This document shows positions 42,514-51,651 of a DNA stretch of 64,000 nucleotides, piece after piece. The DNA is from Mucilaginibacter ginsenosidivorans (GTDB taxonomy: Bacteria > Bacteroidota > Bacteroidia > Sphingobacteriales > Sphingobacteriaceae): contig NZ_CP042436.1 in assembly GCF_007971025.1 (NCBI RefSeq), positions 1,550,001-1,614,000 of the forward strand. Direction: 5' to 3'. The translations under genes were made by a program, and so were the position numbers. Numbering within the stretch: position 1 is the first letter of the stretch; every line of letters begins with the position of its first letter. The notes under the pieces are model-generated. The model was not told where the DNA came from, ran no database searches, and was given only the letters and a program-made list of their open reading frames with translations.

Positions 42514-45500
42514 TCAGTCCCGATCGAACATGAGTTGTGCCCGATACTCATAGTCGGCGTCACGTTTATACGCACTAATCTGTCCTAAAACAAACGTTTT
42601 GTGTGCGGCATATTTATAAGCCCCACGCCTAATTTCATTCAGGCATTCAAGCACCGCCTCCCATTCAGCAGCCCGCAGAGCGCCAACATTTACGTTGGCA
42701 GGTCCAAAGTAATTTGTTTCCGCCAGCTTGATTTCAGTAAAGACGTCGTAGTCATCTGAAAGAGAAAGAAACAACCTGATAAAATCTTTTCGTAGATTTT
42801 TGAAAACGGCAATGACAATTTCCATGATCATGGAAACCTTGCCGGAGTCCTTATGATATTTCTTTAATAACTCCTTCAAAAATGCGATTGCTCTATTTTT
42901 ATTCGTCTCATCAAGGCGTTCAAAAAAGGCATTATAAATATTATCTTCTGTTATCAAACCTCTCGGTTCGATAACAAGAAATATCTCTTCAAGCAATTTT
43001 TCTGCGTACTTAAACTTCCAGATCAGGTTCAGATGGGAATATTCCCGGCTACTGATAAAAGACTTTCCTTTGCAAATGGATTCGATAAAAACCAATAGGA
43101 ATTTCGGACTCTTTTCGATCAAAAGGTATAATGCTTCACAGCTGAAATCGAAGTGGTCCTGCATGGACTCTTGCAGCAAATAGGCCTCCTGCAACAGCGG
43201 CATATCTTTCTTAAAGTCATTTATATACTTTAGAAAGAAACGGTGATCAATGCGCCATTTTTTCCCATTGTCCCTGATTTTACTGTTAACTATAGTCAGG
43301 ATTTTTACGATCGCCCGTTTATCGATGGCGCGAAACCTATCCAGGCAGTCCCAATCCACAGAGAAGTATCCCTCCTGGTTGGCCGCGATAAATTTCAGGA
43401 ACAATGTAAACAATTTTTTATCTACCAGGTGGAACGGTGCGAATTCAAAATAACAAAGTACCCAATAATTTGACTTTGGGTAGTCGTTCCCGGTTAGGAG
43501 TTTGTAAAAACTTTTAAGGCTACGCTGAGGCATCTTTTCCATAACCATCTTAATTGCCCTCCAGGGAATCATCAATGACTCATTGCCTGACTCAATCAAA
43601 TATTTTAACAGTTTAAGTCCCAGAACCGGGTTCAATCTGGAATTTTCCTCCAGTGCCATATCGACGGTTTGTGTGAGTTGATTGTTCTTGTTTTTTGCAG
43701 CCCAGGTGTTCAGAAAAACAAAGCGGCTGTAAAAGCCCTTGAATTCGCGCATATTCTTAAATATTAGAGCTTTTCGGATCTCCGCCTCCTTTAGCCGATT
43801 ATATTCGTCATGGTCGTCGAATTCAAAATCTCGCTTATCCCTCAACCTGTCGAAGCTTAGAACCTTGTATTCTTCATAGGTCCGATTTGTAAAGACCGAT
43901 TTTAACATACTTAGCTCATTAGAGTGCACCCCAAGCCTGTTGAACCACCATTCCACGTGGTGAATGATGTAACAATCAACGAAGTTTTTCTTATCGAATC
44001 TTTTGAATACTTGGAGCAGAAAAGGCAAGTCATGTCCGATATGCTCTTTGACCCAATCAGGGGAACGTTGGGAATATTCATAGATGAACTGTTGGGTTTC
44101 CAACGGATACCTCATTTGGAACTTGATAAGTTGACGCCATATCTTTGTCCTGAACCTTTTGATATCAGTGTTTAGGGGAAGCTGATATTCATACCAGGAA
44201 ATGGTGTTTTTCTTTCTTGATGCAGTGTGAACGCGATAAACGGATTTAAGAAATTTACGGCTTAGAATATAAAACGCCTGACGATATAATGCATCATCGA
44301 AATTTTCGGTCAGCAATTCAAACAATTGCTTTTGCCTGGTAAAATGCGACAATTGGTCCTCAAAGCTGAAGGCGATTTTTTCATTTACCGATTTGATAAG
44401 CTTGGTAAAGAATTGTGGCTTTTTACGGATATATTCAAAGCTCAACTCCAGAGAATCCTTGAAAACGGAGAAGTGATATGCAAAGAAACTGTCCAATAGG
44501 TCGAGGTAGGCTTCATGAGCAAGGAGGTCCCTTTGTGACGTTTTAGGATCGTAGATGAATGGCTCTTCGGTTGCAGGCAGCTGCCGGATGCGTTCCCAGA
44601 GATATGCAAAAACATCCTGGTAACGGTAGAACCAGAAAGTTTGAAGAAATTTCAAGGCGAGGTACTCGTCTTCCTTTATTTTGGTCCAGTAGACATCGAG
44701 GGACGGCGTTATTTTTTCTATTACCTGGTTATAACCGAATATAGTATTAGCCGGGATGACTGAATCTTTGACCCTGTTTGAATAGTTGTTAAAGAAGTTT
44801 TCAAGGATGATTTCGAACTTTATCAATTGATCCTTGAGGAATACTTTAAAAAAGAAATAGGTCGCCAAAACCTGGTCGCCAATTTTAATAATCGATAAAT
44901 CGAGGTTCGTTTCGATCAGTTCCAGCCGCTCGAGTTGTTCGACAGCTTGGTTGAATTCGTAGGTCGTGATGTCGGCCAGATCAAGTAGTTTTTGCAGAAA
45001 GATCGTATTTGTACGATCGATAGCAAAGAAAAATGCGATCAGCCCGACGGTTTTCATGAGGACACGGTCCTTGAACAGGCGATGGTCAGGAATTGCATTT
45101 TGGAAATATTCGTCATAGATGGCGGAGGCGTCATACAGCTTGAGCAGATTATTGGTTTTCAATGCTACCTTCGCCGCCATGATCGCCAGCCTCGGATTTC
45201 CCTCGGCGATCTCTAGAATCTGCCTAATGAACCTTTTGTCCTTGATATTAAAATCCCTGCCTGTAATGATCTCAGTAATTTGTTCGTCGGAAAGCTTGGG
45301 AACATTTAATTCTGCGGGAGCGAGGTCCCGGCATTGATGAACAATATCGTCAAAGGCGTAGTCCCTTACGGTGAGTATAATTTTCAGGGTACCTTTGCGC
45401 TGCTCGCGTAGTATCCCCAAAATGGAGTTCAGGTTCTCATACTGCCGGTTGGCATCGTCGATGAAAATAAGATAGTTATTTTCATCATTAACATAAGTAC

Positions 45501-46269
45501 GCAGGTCTTCGTTGATCGCCGCATTCTTATTTGAAATACAATAAACTGTGTAGTCTGGCGACCCGGCCAAAAAGGTATCTATCGAGGCGAGCACTAATTT
45601 AGATTTACCGGTGCCTGGTGCACCCCTCACAATGGTGATCTGGTTCTCATTGAGTAGGTTGATCAGCTCTGTTTGCTCTGCTTCACGGGCAATAAATTGA
45701 TTACTCAGCACGGTGGCAATCCCGGACGACTCATACTCCGAAATGAATTGTGCCACAGGCAAAATTTGTGCGGTATCGATATTTACCGCTAAAAATGCTT
45801 TTGCTGCATAGGCGGCTCTGGTGAGCAGCAGCAGCGCCAACTGGTCAATACCTATCAGGTCGAGCGCAATACGTTTGCTTTTGCAAATTTCGGACAAGCT
45901 GTCCGACTCTTCGGTAGTTAGTGTGGTGTTATAACAGTAGATTATCTTCTCAATTTTGCTGACCGGAATCTTTGTTATGTTTTCATCCAGGCATCGCAAA
46001 ATATCATCTTGTAGTTTTTTTAAAAAACTATTCGGATTATCATCTTTATGCTTCGTAGTATATTCGACAAACGTGTACCTGCCGATTGGTGAAAGAAAAT
46101 AGCTGTCAGGCGTTCCCTTCGTTGTTTTTTGTTTTCCTTTCTGACTTCCGGTTCGGTGGATAGTTGAAAAATTCCGCTCCGTGCTGAATAACACCGCGTC
46201 ACACACATTTTGAAAAACAGCATCATTTACCCGTATCAGTTTTTGTTCAATTTCCTGGAGTTTGCTCAT
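42514..46269 (-). CDS. Nuclease-STAND NTPase (defence-type)
   Basis: The 1251-aa protein has an N-terminal PD-(D/E)XK-like domain (GTPDSYF with D55, RYTFVEYTTK with E69), a P-loop STAND module (Walker A GAPGTGKS 216-223; Walker B LIFIDD 267-272; sensor ILTVRDYAFDD), a winged-helix-like region and a long helical C-terminus of about 650 residues. This is the plan of Avs-like/nSTAND3 immune proteins, where the C-terminus senses a phage product and the N-terminal effector cuts DNA. The activator is unknown. The gene stands alone on the minus strand. Confidence 0.75.
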   Translation of the reverse strand: MSKLQEIEQKLIRVNDAVFQNVCDAVLFSTERNFSTIHRTGSQKGKQKTTKGTPDSYFLSPIGRYTFVEYTTKHKDDNPNSFLKKLQDDILRCLDENITKIPVSKIEKIIYCYNTTLTTEESDSLSEICKSKRIALDLIGIDQLALLLLTRAAYAAKAFLAVNIDTAQILPVAQFISEYESSGIATVLSNQFIAREAEQTELINLLNENQITIVRGAPGTGKSKLVLASIDTFLAGSPDYTVYCISNKNAAINEDLRTYVNDENNYLIFIDDANRQYENLNSILGILREQRKGTLKIILTVRDYAFDDIVHQCRDLAPAELNVPKLSDEQITEIITGRDFNIKDKRFIRQILEIAEGNPRLAIMAAKVALKTNNLLKLYDASAIYDEYFQNAIPDHRLFKDRVLMKTVGLIAFFFAIDRTNTIFLQKLLDLADITTYEFNQAVEQLERLELIETNLDLSIIKIGDQVLATYFFFKVFLKDQLIKFEIILENFFNNYSNRVKDSVIPANTIFGYNQVIEKITPSLDVYWTKIKEDEYLALKFLQTFWFYRYQDVFAYLWERIRQLPATEEPFIYDPKTSQRDLLAHEAYLDLLDSFFAYHFSVFKDSLELSFEYIRKKPQFFTKLIKSVNEKIAFSFEDQLSHFTRQKQLFELLTENFDDALYRQAFYILSRKFLKSVYRVHTASRKKNTISWYEYQLPLNTDIKRFRTKIWRQLIKFQMRYPLETQQFIYEYSQRSPDWVKEHIGHDLPFLLQVFKRFDKKNFVDCYIIHHVEWWFNRLGVHSNELSMLKSVFTNRTYEEYKVLSFDRLRDKRDFEFDDHDEYNRLKEAEIRKALIFKNMREFKGFYSRFVFLNTWAAKNKNNQLTQTVDMALEENSRLNPVLGLKLLKYLIESGNESLMIPWRAIKMVMEKMPQRSLKSFYKLLTGNDYPKSNYWVLCYFEFAPFHLVDKKLFTLFLKFIAANQEGYFSVDWDCLDRFRAIDKRAIVKILTIVNSKIRDNGKKWRIDHRFFLKYINDFKKDMPLLQEAYLLQESMQDHFDFSCEALYLLIEKSPKFLLVFIESICKGKSFISSREYSHLNLIWKFKYAEKLLEEIFLVIEPRGLITEDNIYNAFFERLDETNKNRAIAFLKELLKKYHKDSGKVSMIMEIVIAVFKNLRKDFIRLFLSLSDDYDVFTEIKLAETNYFGPANVNVGALRAAEWEAVLECLNEIRRGAYKYAAHKTFVLGQISAYKRDADYEYRAQLMFDRD

Positions 46270-46394
46270 TAGTTTTTATCTAATATGGAAAAGTCGTTAA
46301 GGCGCAGGCTAACATAAGCTCAATCTGTAAAATTAACAGAAATTAAAGGGTTGAAGAGCTGCTTAAGAAATACAATTTAAGGATATAATTTTAG

Positions 46395-46414
46395 TAGACA
46401 TCACGAGATGTCTA
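46395..46414. promoter_or_regulatory. Dyad in the divergent promoter region
   Basis: TAGACATC, spacer ACGA, GATGTCTA: a perfect 8-4-8 inverted repeat between the STAND gene and the glycosyltransferase gene. It lies in an AT-rich stretch, about 80 nt before the glycosyltransferase start. A possible operator for one or both directions. Confidence 0.4.
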
Positions 46415-46491
46415 TATTTAATCGAAATTTCAGAAACTTAAGCATAGCAATCTCATAGTATTTAGACCCTTATCATTTTATCTTCCCCTCT

Positions 46492-47598
46492 ATGCAAATT
46501 ATAATAGTAATGCCATGTTATAATGAAGAAGACAATCTTGTTAAAGCCTGTCAATCATTTGGATTTGGTATATCAGGCCAATCAACTCTCCATGATGTAA
46601 TATTGATAATAGTTGATAACAATTCAACTGATTCAACAATGAAAGTCGCGAATGATATTAAAGAAAAGTCTTCGGATGGTAGTGTCTATGTGGTATTTGA
46701 AGGCGAACAAGGTTATGTTCCGGCTCGCCATCGGGGGAATCTTTTAGCGGTTACTATCGCTGAAAAACTTAACTTAAAAATCGAAGATGTCCTCATTCTT
46801 CAGGCTGACGCTGATACAATCTATAGTAATGGCTATGTTGATTTTATAAAGGCTGCAGCCCTTCAATATGGGCACAATTTTTTATTCGAAGCGTGCGTCA
46901 GCTATCCGCCGGATTTTTTGTCAGATTATGCCTCTTATTTTAATTTATGCAGTATTAGCGATGCTAAATATCAAAATCTTTTCGATTCAATAAATCATGA
47001 CTATATCGTTGACGATAAGGTATCGGGTTATTGGTTAAGTGATTACATTAAATGGGGTCAGCATCAAAGAGAGTTTAATGCGAAAGGGCAAGAGATTTTT
47101 GCAGAAACAACAAGACTGTTTATCCGGGCGCAGGCAAAGGGTGCAAAAAGGATATGGGTTGATTCGGCTATTGCGTATCATTCTGGTCGTAAAATTTTAA
47201 AAGATTATTTATTCCATTTTGTAACAGCCGGATTTCCAAGAGAGCTTGACTGGAATGCGGACTGGAAATTGCAAAATGAGGGCAGAGATGTTATCATTGA
47301 ACCACAAATACCCTTAAATACTGAAATTGAAAGTGCTGTTCTTAATTATCGTAATCTCCATATGATAGCCATATTTTACCTTTTGCCTTTTCACATTGAA
47401 CAAACACTTGGAATTGATACTGATCATAGGTATCCAGAATTCAGGGAATTTGCGCAAGGACTTTTACCAAAAAGAAACGTAGATGATTTATTAAGTTCTC
47501 CTGGGATATTTCTGATGGACGTTTTTGAAGTCATTAATTCTCAAGGGGGGGAAATATTGGGTGAAGCAGATAAGATTGATTTTGAGAAATTTTGTTAA
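46492..47598 (+). CDS. Family 2 glycosyltransferase
   Basis: The 368-aa protein has the GT-A start VMPCYNEEDNL, the nucleotide-binding IIVDNNSTDSTM, and the metal site QADADTIYSNGY (D-x-D). It has no membrane helices, so it is soluble. It lies upstream of a RiPP cluster with the same low GC content, but a separate promoter follows at 47638. It could glycosylate a small molecule, peptide or surface sugar; a role in the RiPP is possible but unproven. Confidence 0.8.
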   Translation: MQIIIVMPCYNEEDNLVKACQSFGFGISGQSTLHDVILIIVDNNSTDSTMKVANDIKEKSSDGSVYVVFEGEQGYVPARHRGNLLAVTIAEKLNLKIEDVLILQADADTIYSNGYVDFIKAAALQYGHNFLFEACVSYPPDFLSDYASYFNLCSISDAKYQNLFDSINHDYIVDDKVSGYWLSDYIKWGQHQREFNAKGQEIFAETTRLFIRAQAKGAKRIWVDSAIAYHSGRKILKDYLFHFVTAGFPRELDWNADWKLQNEGRDVIIEPQIPLNTEIESAVLNYRNLHMIAIFYLLPFHIEQTLGIDTDHRYPEFREFAQGLLPKRNVDDLLSSPGIFLMDVFEVINSQGGEILGEADKIDFEKFC

Positions 47599-47637
47599 TA
47601 AAGAACATTAATTCATAGTTTTAACATATGGGCTTTT

Positions 47638-47645
47638 TACCTTTG
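47638..47645 (+). promoter_or_regulatory. -7 promoter element of the RiPP precursor
   Basis: TACCTTTG is an exact TAnnTTTG match. The leader to the ATG at 47714 is about 68 nt and A/T-rich. This promoter probably drives precursor, radical SAM, arginase and GNAT together. Confidence 0.45.
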
Positions 47646-47713
47646 TCAGTTTATACTTTTTATTTCAAGAACAATATTATTATCTTTAAAAAATTTAACA
47701 ATAAATTGCGACC

Positions 47714-47902
47714 ATGAAACATAACACTACAGCCACTTCTCAGTCGTCTATCGTTAGCGCACCAGAGCTATTACCGAAATTACAACAAAATACTTCTGAG
47801 CACCCAGCGTTAAGCCGAATGCGCGCTAAAATGATGCAGGCTTCAGGCGTTCAGGCAATAACAGCATACGATAGGATGCACCACCGTCATAATCGTTCAT
47901 AG
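47714..47902 (+). CDS. RiPP precursor peptide with YDR-HHR-HNR core
   Basis: The 62-aa peptide has a Ser/Thr/Gln-rich leader with LLPKLQQ (20s) and a C-terminal core A51-YDRMHHRHNRS-62. The core holds three tandem aromatic-x-Arg motifs: Y52-D53-R54, H56-H57-R58 and H59-N60-R61. Three-residue cyclophane synthases join the first aromatic residue to the third residue of such motifs. The neighbouring arginase could turn the three Arg into ornithine. The gene is 68 nt before the maturase and has its own promoter. No homologue is known to me. Confidence 0.75.
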   Translation: MKHNTTATSQSSIVSAPELLPKLQQNTSEHPALSRMRAKMMQASGVQAITAYDRMHHRHNRS

Positions 47903-47970
47903 ACCAGTCTCCGAAGAGAATGTAGATACCAATCCATTTTCTTTTAATTATAAATTAACGACCTAATCTT

Positions 47971-50154
47971 ATGCCTGAGTTACCGAACAACCCTACAGCA
48001 CGTTGCTTCTTACTCAAGGTTGCTTCTCGTTGTAATATAAATTGCGACTACTGTTATATGTATAACCACCTGGACCAAGGGTGGAAATCACAGCCAAAAT
48101 TGATGTCTGATAAGATTCTTCAGGCCGTTGCAGAAAGAATTAGAGACTACACAATTGAACAACAATTAGACCGGATAGCAATAGTTTATCATGGCGGTGA
48201 ACCTTTGTTGATGGCGACGGAAAAACTGATCAATCATGCAGAACTACTAAAGAGTTTTCTGCCGGGAGTAGTTGTTGAATTTTCTTTACAAACCAATGGT
48301 GTCTTGCTAAAGGAAGATGATTTAATCCATTTTCAAAAATCAGGTATCCAAGTATCCCTAAGTTTGGATGGTCCCGCATCTGCAAATAATCGCCACCGGC
48401 TCGACCATAAAGGAAAGTCAAGCTATAGCGCCACCGAAAAAGCCTTGTCGCTACTGGAGAATTACCCAGAGGTTTTCTCAGGGGTAATTGCCGTTATAGA
48501 CGCCGATAACTCACCCCTGGATCTTCTTAAATATTTTGCCGAACGGGATATTCCTCAATTAGACTTTTTGTTGCCAGATGCCAATTACTTGACCTTGCCA
48601 CCAGGAAGATCCAAAGATCCAGAACGTTACCTCAGATGGTTAATAGAGTGTTTTGATATTTGGTTTGATAATTATTCCAACTTAAAAATAAGAACTTTTG
48701 ATTCCATATTGGCTTCGCTAATGGGAGTGCCAAGTGAAACAGATGGATTTGGGTTTGGAGACGTTAGTTTAATTACCATCGAAACCGATGGCTGCTATCA
48801 TGATCTTGACGTTTTAAAAATTACTGGCCAGGGTACTAATTTATCTAACGGAGATGTGCACTCCACTTCTATTTTCCAAGCCTTACAATCTGAACAGGTT
48901 AACAAACACAGGGTTTTGCTTACAAAGGAAGGATTAAGTGAGCAATGTCAAAATTGTCCGGTTGTAGACGTTTGTGGTGGTGGGGCTGTAGCTCACCGTT
49001 ATGGTAAGGACGGCTTTTTAAACCCAAGTATTTATTGTATGGAATTAAAAGGTCTAATTGAACATGCAAATAAACGCGTAAATGAACAACTGCAGATCGA
49101 GTTTGAACGCCGAGAAGTAGGGTTAAAGGAGTTTGATACCGACCTTATAAATGAATATGAAACTCAGCCAGGAATTACTGGTGCATTCAGAACAATATTA
49201 GGATCATTTGAACAAAGCCAGACTGAAAAGTTCAAAAGTGTAATTGATCATATTTATAAAAATTCTTTGGCGTCTGCTATAAACCAGCTATATGATTTGT
49301 CCGACAAGGATTTTCAGTCTTTAGCTATTCAGCCTTCGATTGTAGCCTGGACAGAAGTTATGCAAAAACATATGGCAGGCATAACGGTGCACGATATCGA
49401 CAGAAAAATCATAGCTCCGGAGCCCGAATATGTTTTACAAATTTTAGCGTTAAGTGAAACCCGATCCCCTTGGCCTTCTGTACAGCGGGAAGATCGTTGG
49501 TTACGTTTGCCTTTCGCTGACAAAATATATTTTGAGCCGGCAACAATTGCGGCAAACGGAAAACCAATTTTGGATGAAGCATTGAATCTGATTAATTCAT
49601 GGAAACCAGAGTTGATTGGAGAAATGCAATTGTTCTCACCTGAAATACAATTTATACGTGACCCAAGTGCTCATCCAGATAAAGTGGTATCGTTTAGCGA
49701 TAATAGCGTCCCTGGTGCTCTTTATGTCCAAGTCATGCGTGGAAATGAATTTATCGATCCAAGTGATTTAGCGGATTCAATTATTCATGAGCACCGTCAT
49801 CAAAAATTATATATGCTGCAGCGAGTGTGTCCTATTGTACACGCCGATTACCCCTTAGTGGCTTCACCATGGAGGGAAGAATTGCGGCCGCCTACTGGTC
49901 TATTTCACGCACTATTTGTTTTTGTTGAACTTTTGGATTTTTGGACATTCCTTAAATTAAATGCTGATTCAATCTTAAAAGAAAAAGCAGATAAGGAAAG
50001 CCTTAGAATTAGCGAACAGTTAAGCAAAGGGTTTGCTGTTGTTGAATCCTGTGATCTTACCGAAGGAGGCCGTATCATTTTGACTTTATTAAATACCCGA
50101 TTTAAGGCATTAATCAATGAAAATTACACTGCCTTTACGTCAGCTCCCTGTTAG
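47971..50154 (+). CDS. Radical SAM/SPASM peptide maturase fused to an HExxH domain (FxsB-like)
   Basis: The 727-aa protein starts with a radical SAM domain: cluster motif C21-x3-C25-x2-C28 (CNINCDYC) and YHGGEPLL. A SPASM-type cluster region follows (CQNCPVVDVCGGGAVAHRYG, later C in SIYC). From about residue 390 a second domain carries HEHRH (606-610), an HExxH metal motif. This two-domain plan is that of FxsB-type cyclophane-forming maturases. It probably makes C-C cross-links in the precursor core. The HExxH domain may help peptide binding or cleave the leader. Confidence 0.85.
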   Translation: MPELPNNPTARCFLLKVASRCNINCDYCYMYNHLDQGWKSQPKLMSDKILQAVAERIRDYTIEQQLDRIAIVYHGGEPLLMATEKLINHAELLKSFLPGVVVEFSLQTNGVLLKEDDLIHFQKSGIQVSLSLDGPASANNRHRLDHKGKSSYSATEKALSLLENYPEVFSGVIAVIDADNSPLDLLKYFAERDIPQLDFLLPDANYLTLPPGRSKDPERYLRWLIECFDIWFDNYSNLKIRTFDSILASLMGVPSETDGFGFGDVSLITIETDGCYHDLDVLKITGQGTNLSNGDVHSTSIFQALQSEQVNKHRVLLTKEGLSEQCQNCPVVDVCGGGAVAHRYGKDGFLNPSIYCMELKGLIEHANKRVNEQLQIEFERREVGLKEFDTDLINEYETQPGITGAFRTILGSFEQSQTEKFKSVIDHIYKNSLASAINQLYDLSDKDFQSLAIQPSIVAWTEVMQKHMAGITVHDIDRKIIAPEPEYVLQILALSETRSPWPSVQREDRWLRLPFADKIYFEPATIAANGKPILDEALNLINSWKPELIGEMQLFSPEIQFIRDPSAHPDKVVSFSDNSVPGALYVQVMRGNEFIDPSDLADSIIHEHRHQKLYMLQRVCPIVHADYPLVASPWREELRPPTGLFHALFVFVELLDFWTFLKLNADSILKEKADKESLRISEQLSKGFAVVESCDLTEGGRIILTLLNTRFKALINENYTAFTSAPC

Positions 50155-51118
50155 TTCGATAGATCGGCATCAATTGCTTTCGGATTATTTTTCCGGAATG
50201 GAAATTGGCATTGAATTGCGTCATGATGTGGTTGAAATTTCAATTGATTGGCCGGCAATCGAATCTTTTTATATTGATCCCGATTTATTAGAAGGATTAA
50301 AATGGTGGCAAGAAGGTTGCAAAGTTCGGGATATTCCCTTTGCGGTGCGTCAAAATCCAAACTACCAATTATCTTTAAATGATAACTGGACATTATTTGC
50401 ATGGAGTAAATGGTATGCAGAGCTTATAAAAAAGAAACCACGAACTGACGAGATTATTATTCTTCATGTAGATGACCACCGGGATTGCATGCCCCCACTT
50501 TTATTTCACCAAGATGATCATCAATATTTCGATCCTTTAGCTGAAAGTGAGGTGAACCTCGCCTCTCCGATATCTGTTGAGAACGCAATTAAAAGCGGTT
50601 CAATTGCAGTAGGAAGTTTTATGCCTTTGTTTTTTCATCAATTCTCAAAGTTGCAGTTCAGGCATCTGCTGCCCACTTATCGAATTCCACACGCGTACAA
50701 AAAGGGCATAATAAAAAAAAGCCTCACAAACGACGATCTACTGTGTCAAACCTGTGTTCGGCCCTCGTTGGGATTTGAATCCAATGAATTATCATCCGGT
50801 ATCATCTATGATCCGACGGACGACTTAGCGGCGTTTTTATCTGAAATTCCAACTGACATTCCTATCTTGTTGCATGTTGATATGGATTATTTTAATAACC
50901 GTTTTGATGGTGACTCAGATTGGGAAGGTCATCGGTATATCCACAATCCAAGCAAAGCCAATGTTTTAAGGCGCGTGCGAGAGGTGTTTGTCGCAATTAT
51001 GAATCAGATTCCAAAATCTCAACTTGAAGATATAACTATCGCGCTCTCGCCAGGATTTTATCCGGCAGATTTATGGAAGGAATCAATGGAGATAATTGAT
51101 GAATTATTAAACGATTAG
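50117..51118 (+). CDS. UPF0489-like peptide arginase
   Basis: The 333-aa protein has arginase metal motifs: VDDHRD with D119-x-H121-x-D123 and LHVDMDYFN with D255-x-D257, both as in the di-manganese site. UPF0489-type proteins such as OspR convert peptide Arg to ornithine in RiPPs. The overlap with the maturase (38 nt) indicates co-translation. The precursor core has three Arg, so it is the likely substrate. Free arginine hydrolysis is unlikely given the context. Confidence 0.75.
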   Translation: MKITLPLRQLPVSSIDRHQLLSDYFSGMEIGIELRHDVVEISIDWPAIESFYIDPDLLEGLKWWQEGCKVRDIPFAVRQNPNYQLSLNDNWTLFAWSKWYAELIKKKPRTDEIIILHVDDHRDCMPPLLFHQDDHQYFDPLAESEVNLASPISVENAIKSGSIAVGSFMPLFFHQFSKLQFRHLLPTYRIPHAYKKGIIKKSLTNDDLLCQTCVRPSLGFESNELSSGIIYDPTDDLAAFLSEIPTDIPILLHVDMDYFNNRFDGDSDWEGHRYIHNPSKANVLRRVREVFVAIMNQIPKSQLEDITIALSPGFYPADLWKESMEIIDELLND

Positions 51119-51120
51119 CT

Positions 51121-51507
51121 ATGCAGAAGGTTAAGGCTGAACCAATAGACCCAAGTAAACTAACGCTAAAGGCGGGACAGGGACAAAATTTACATGACCA
51201 TAATAGAGGTAAATATTGGCATATACATTTAGGGGATGTCCGTGTGGGAAAAATATACATTGATTTCCTCGAAAATGAAGTGCTCGGCAATCATCCATCA
51301 ATCGATATTTTCATTAACAAAGAGTATCAGGGTCGACACATAGGACGATATGCTTATAATATGGCCTGTGAGCAAAGTGGTTTGAATAGAGTATATATGC
51401 ATACACGCAAATCAAATATCGCATCAATTAGAGCAGCTGAAGAAGCTGGATTTAAAGAAGTAGTTGACAAAGTATTTCGGCAGGTAGTAATGGTTTGGGA
51501 AAAATAA
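51121..51507 (+). CDS. GNAT acetyltransferase of the RiPP cluster
   Basis: The 128-aa protein has the acetyl-CoA loop YQGRHIGRYAYN and the GNAT end SNIASIRAAEEAGFKEV. It begins 2 nt after the arginase stop, so it is coupled. Ornithine side chains or the peptide N-terminus are plausible targets; acylation of ornithine by GNATs is known in some RiPPs. Self-resistance by acetylation is an alternative. It ends the operon; 145 nt of AT-rich DNA follow. Confidence 0.78.
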   Translation: MQKVKAEPIDPSKLTLKAGQGQNLHDHNRGKYWHIHLGDVRVGKIYIDFLENEVLGNHPSIDIFINKEYQGRHIGRYAYNMACEQSGLNRVYMHTRKSNIASIRAAEEAGFKEVVDKVFRQVVMVWEK

Positions 51508-51651
51508 ACAGTAAATAGATATCTACCCTTTCTGAATTGTTGAAATATAATCTCTAAATGATTTCTAATGAATAAGTTGATGTGATTTATTGTGCTTTAT
51601 TTTTTTACTTTTAATAATAAATACATATCTATGTAAACCTGAATTTTATTA

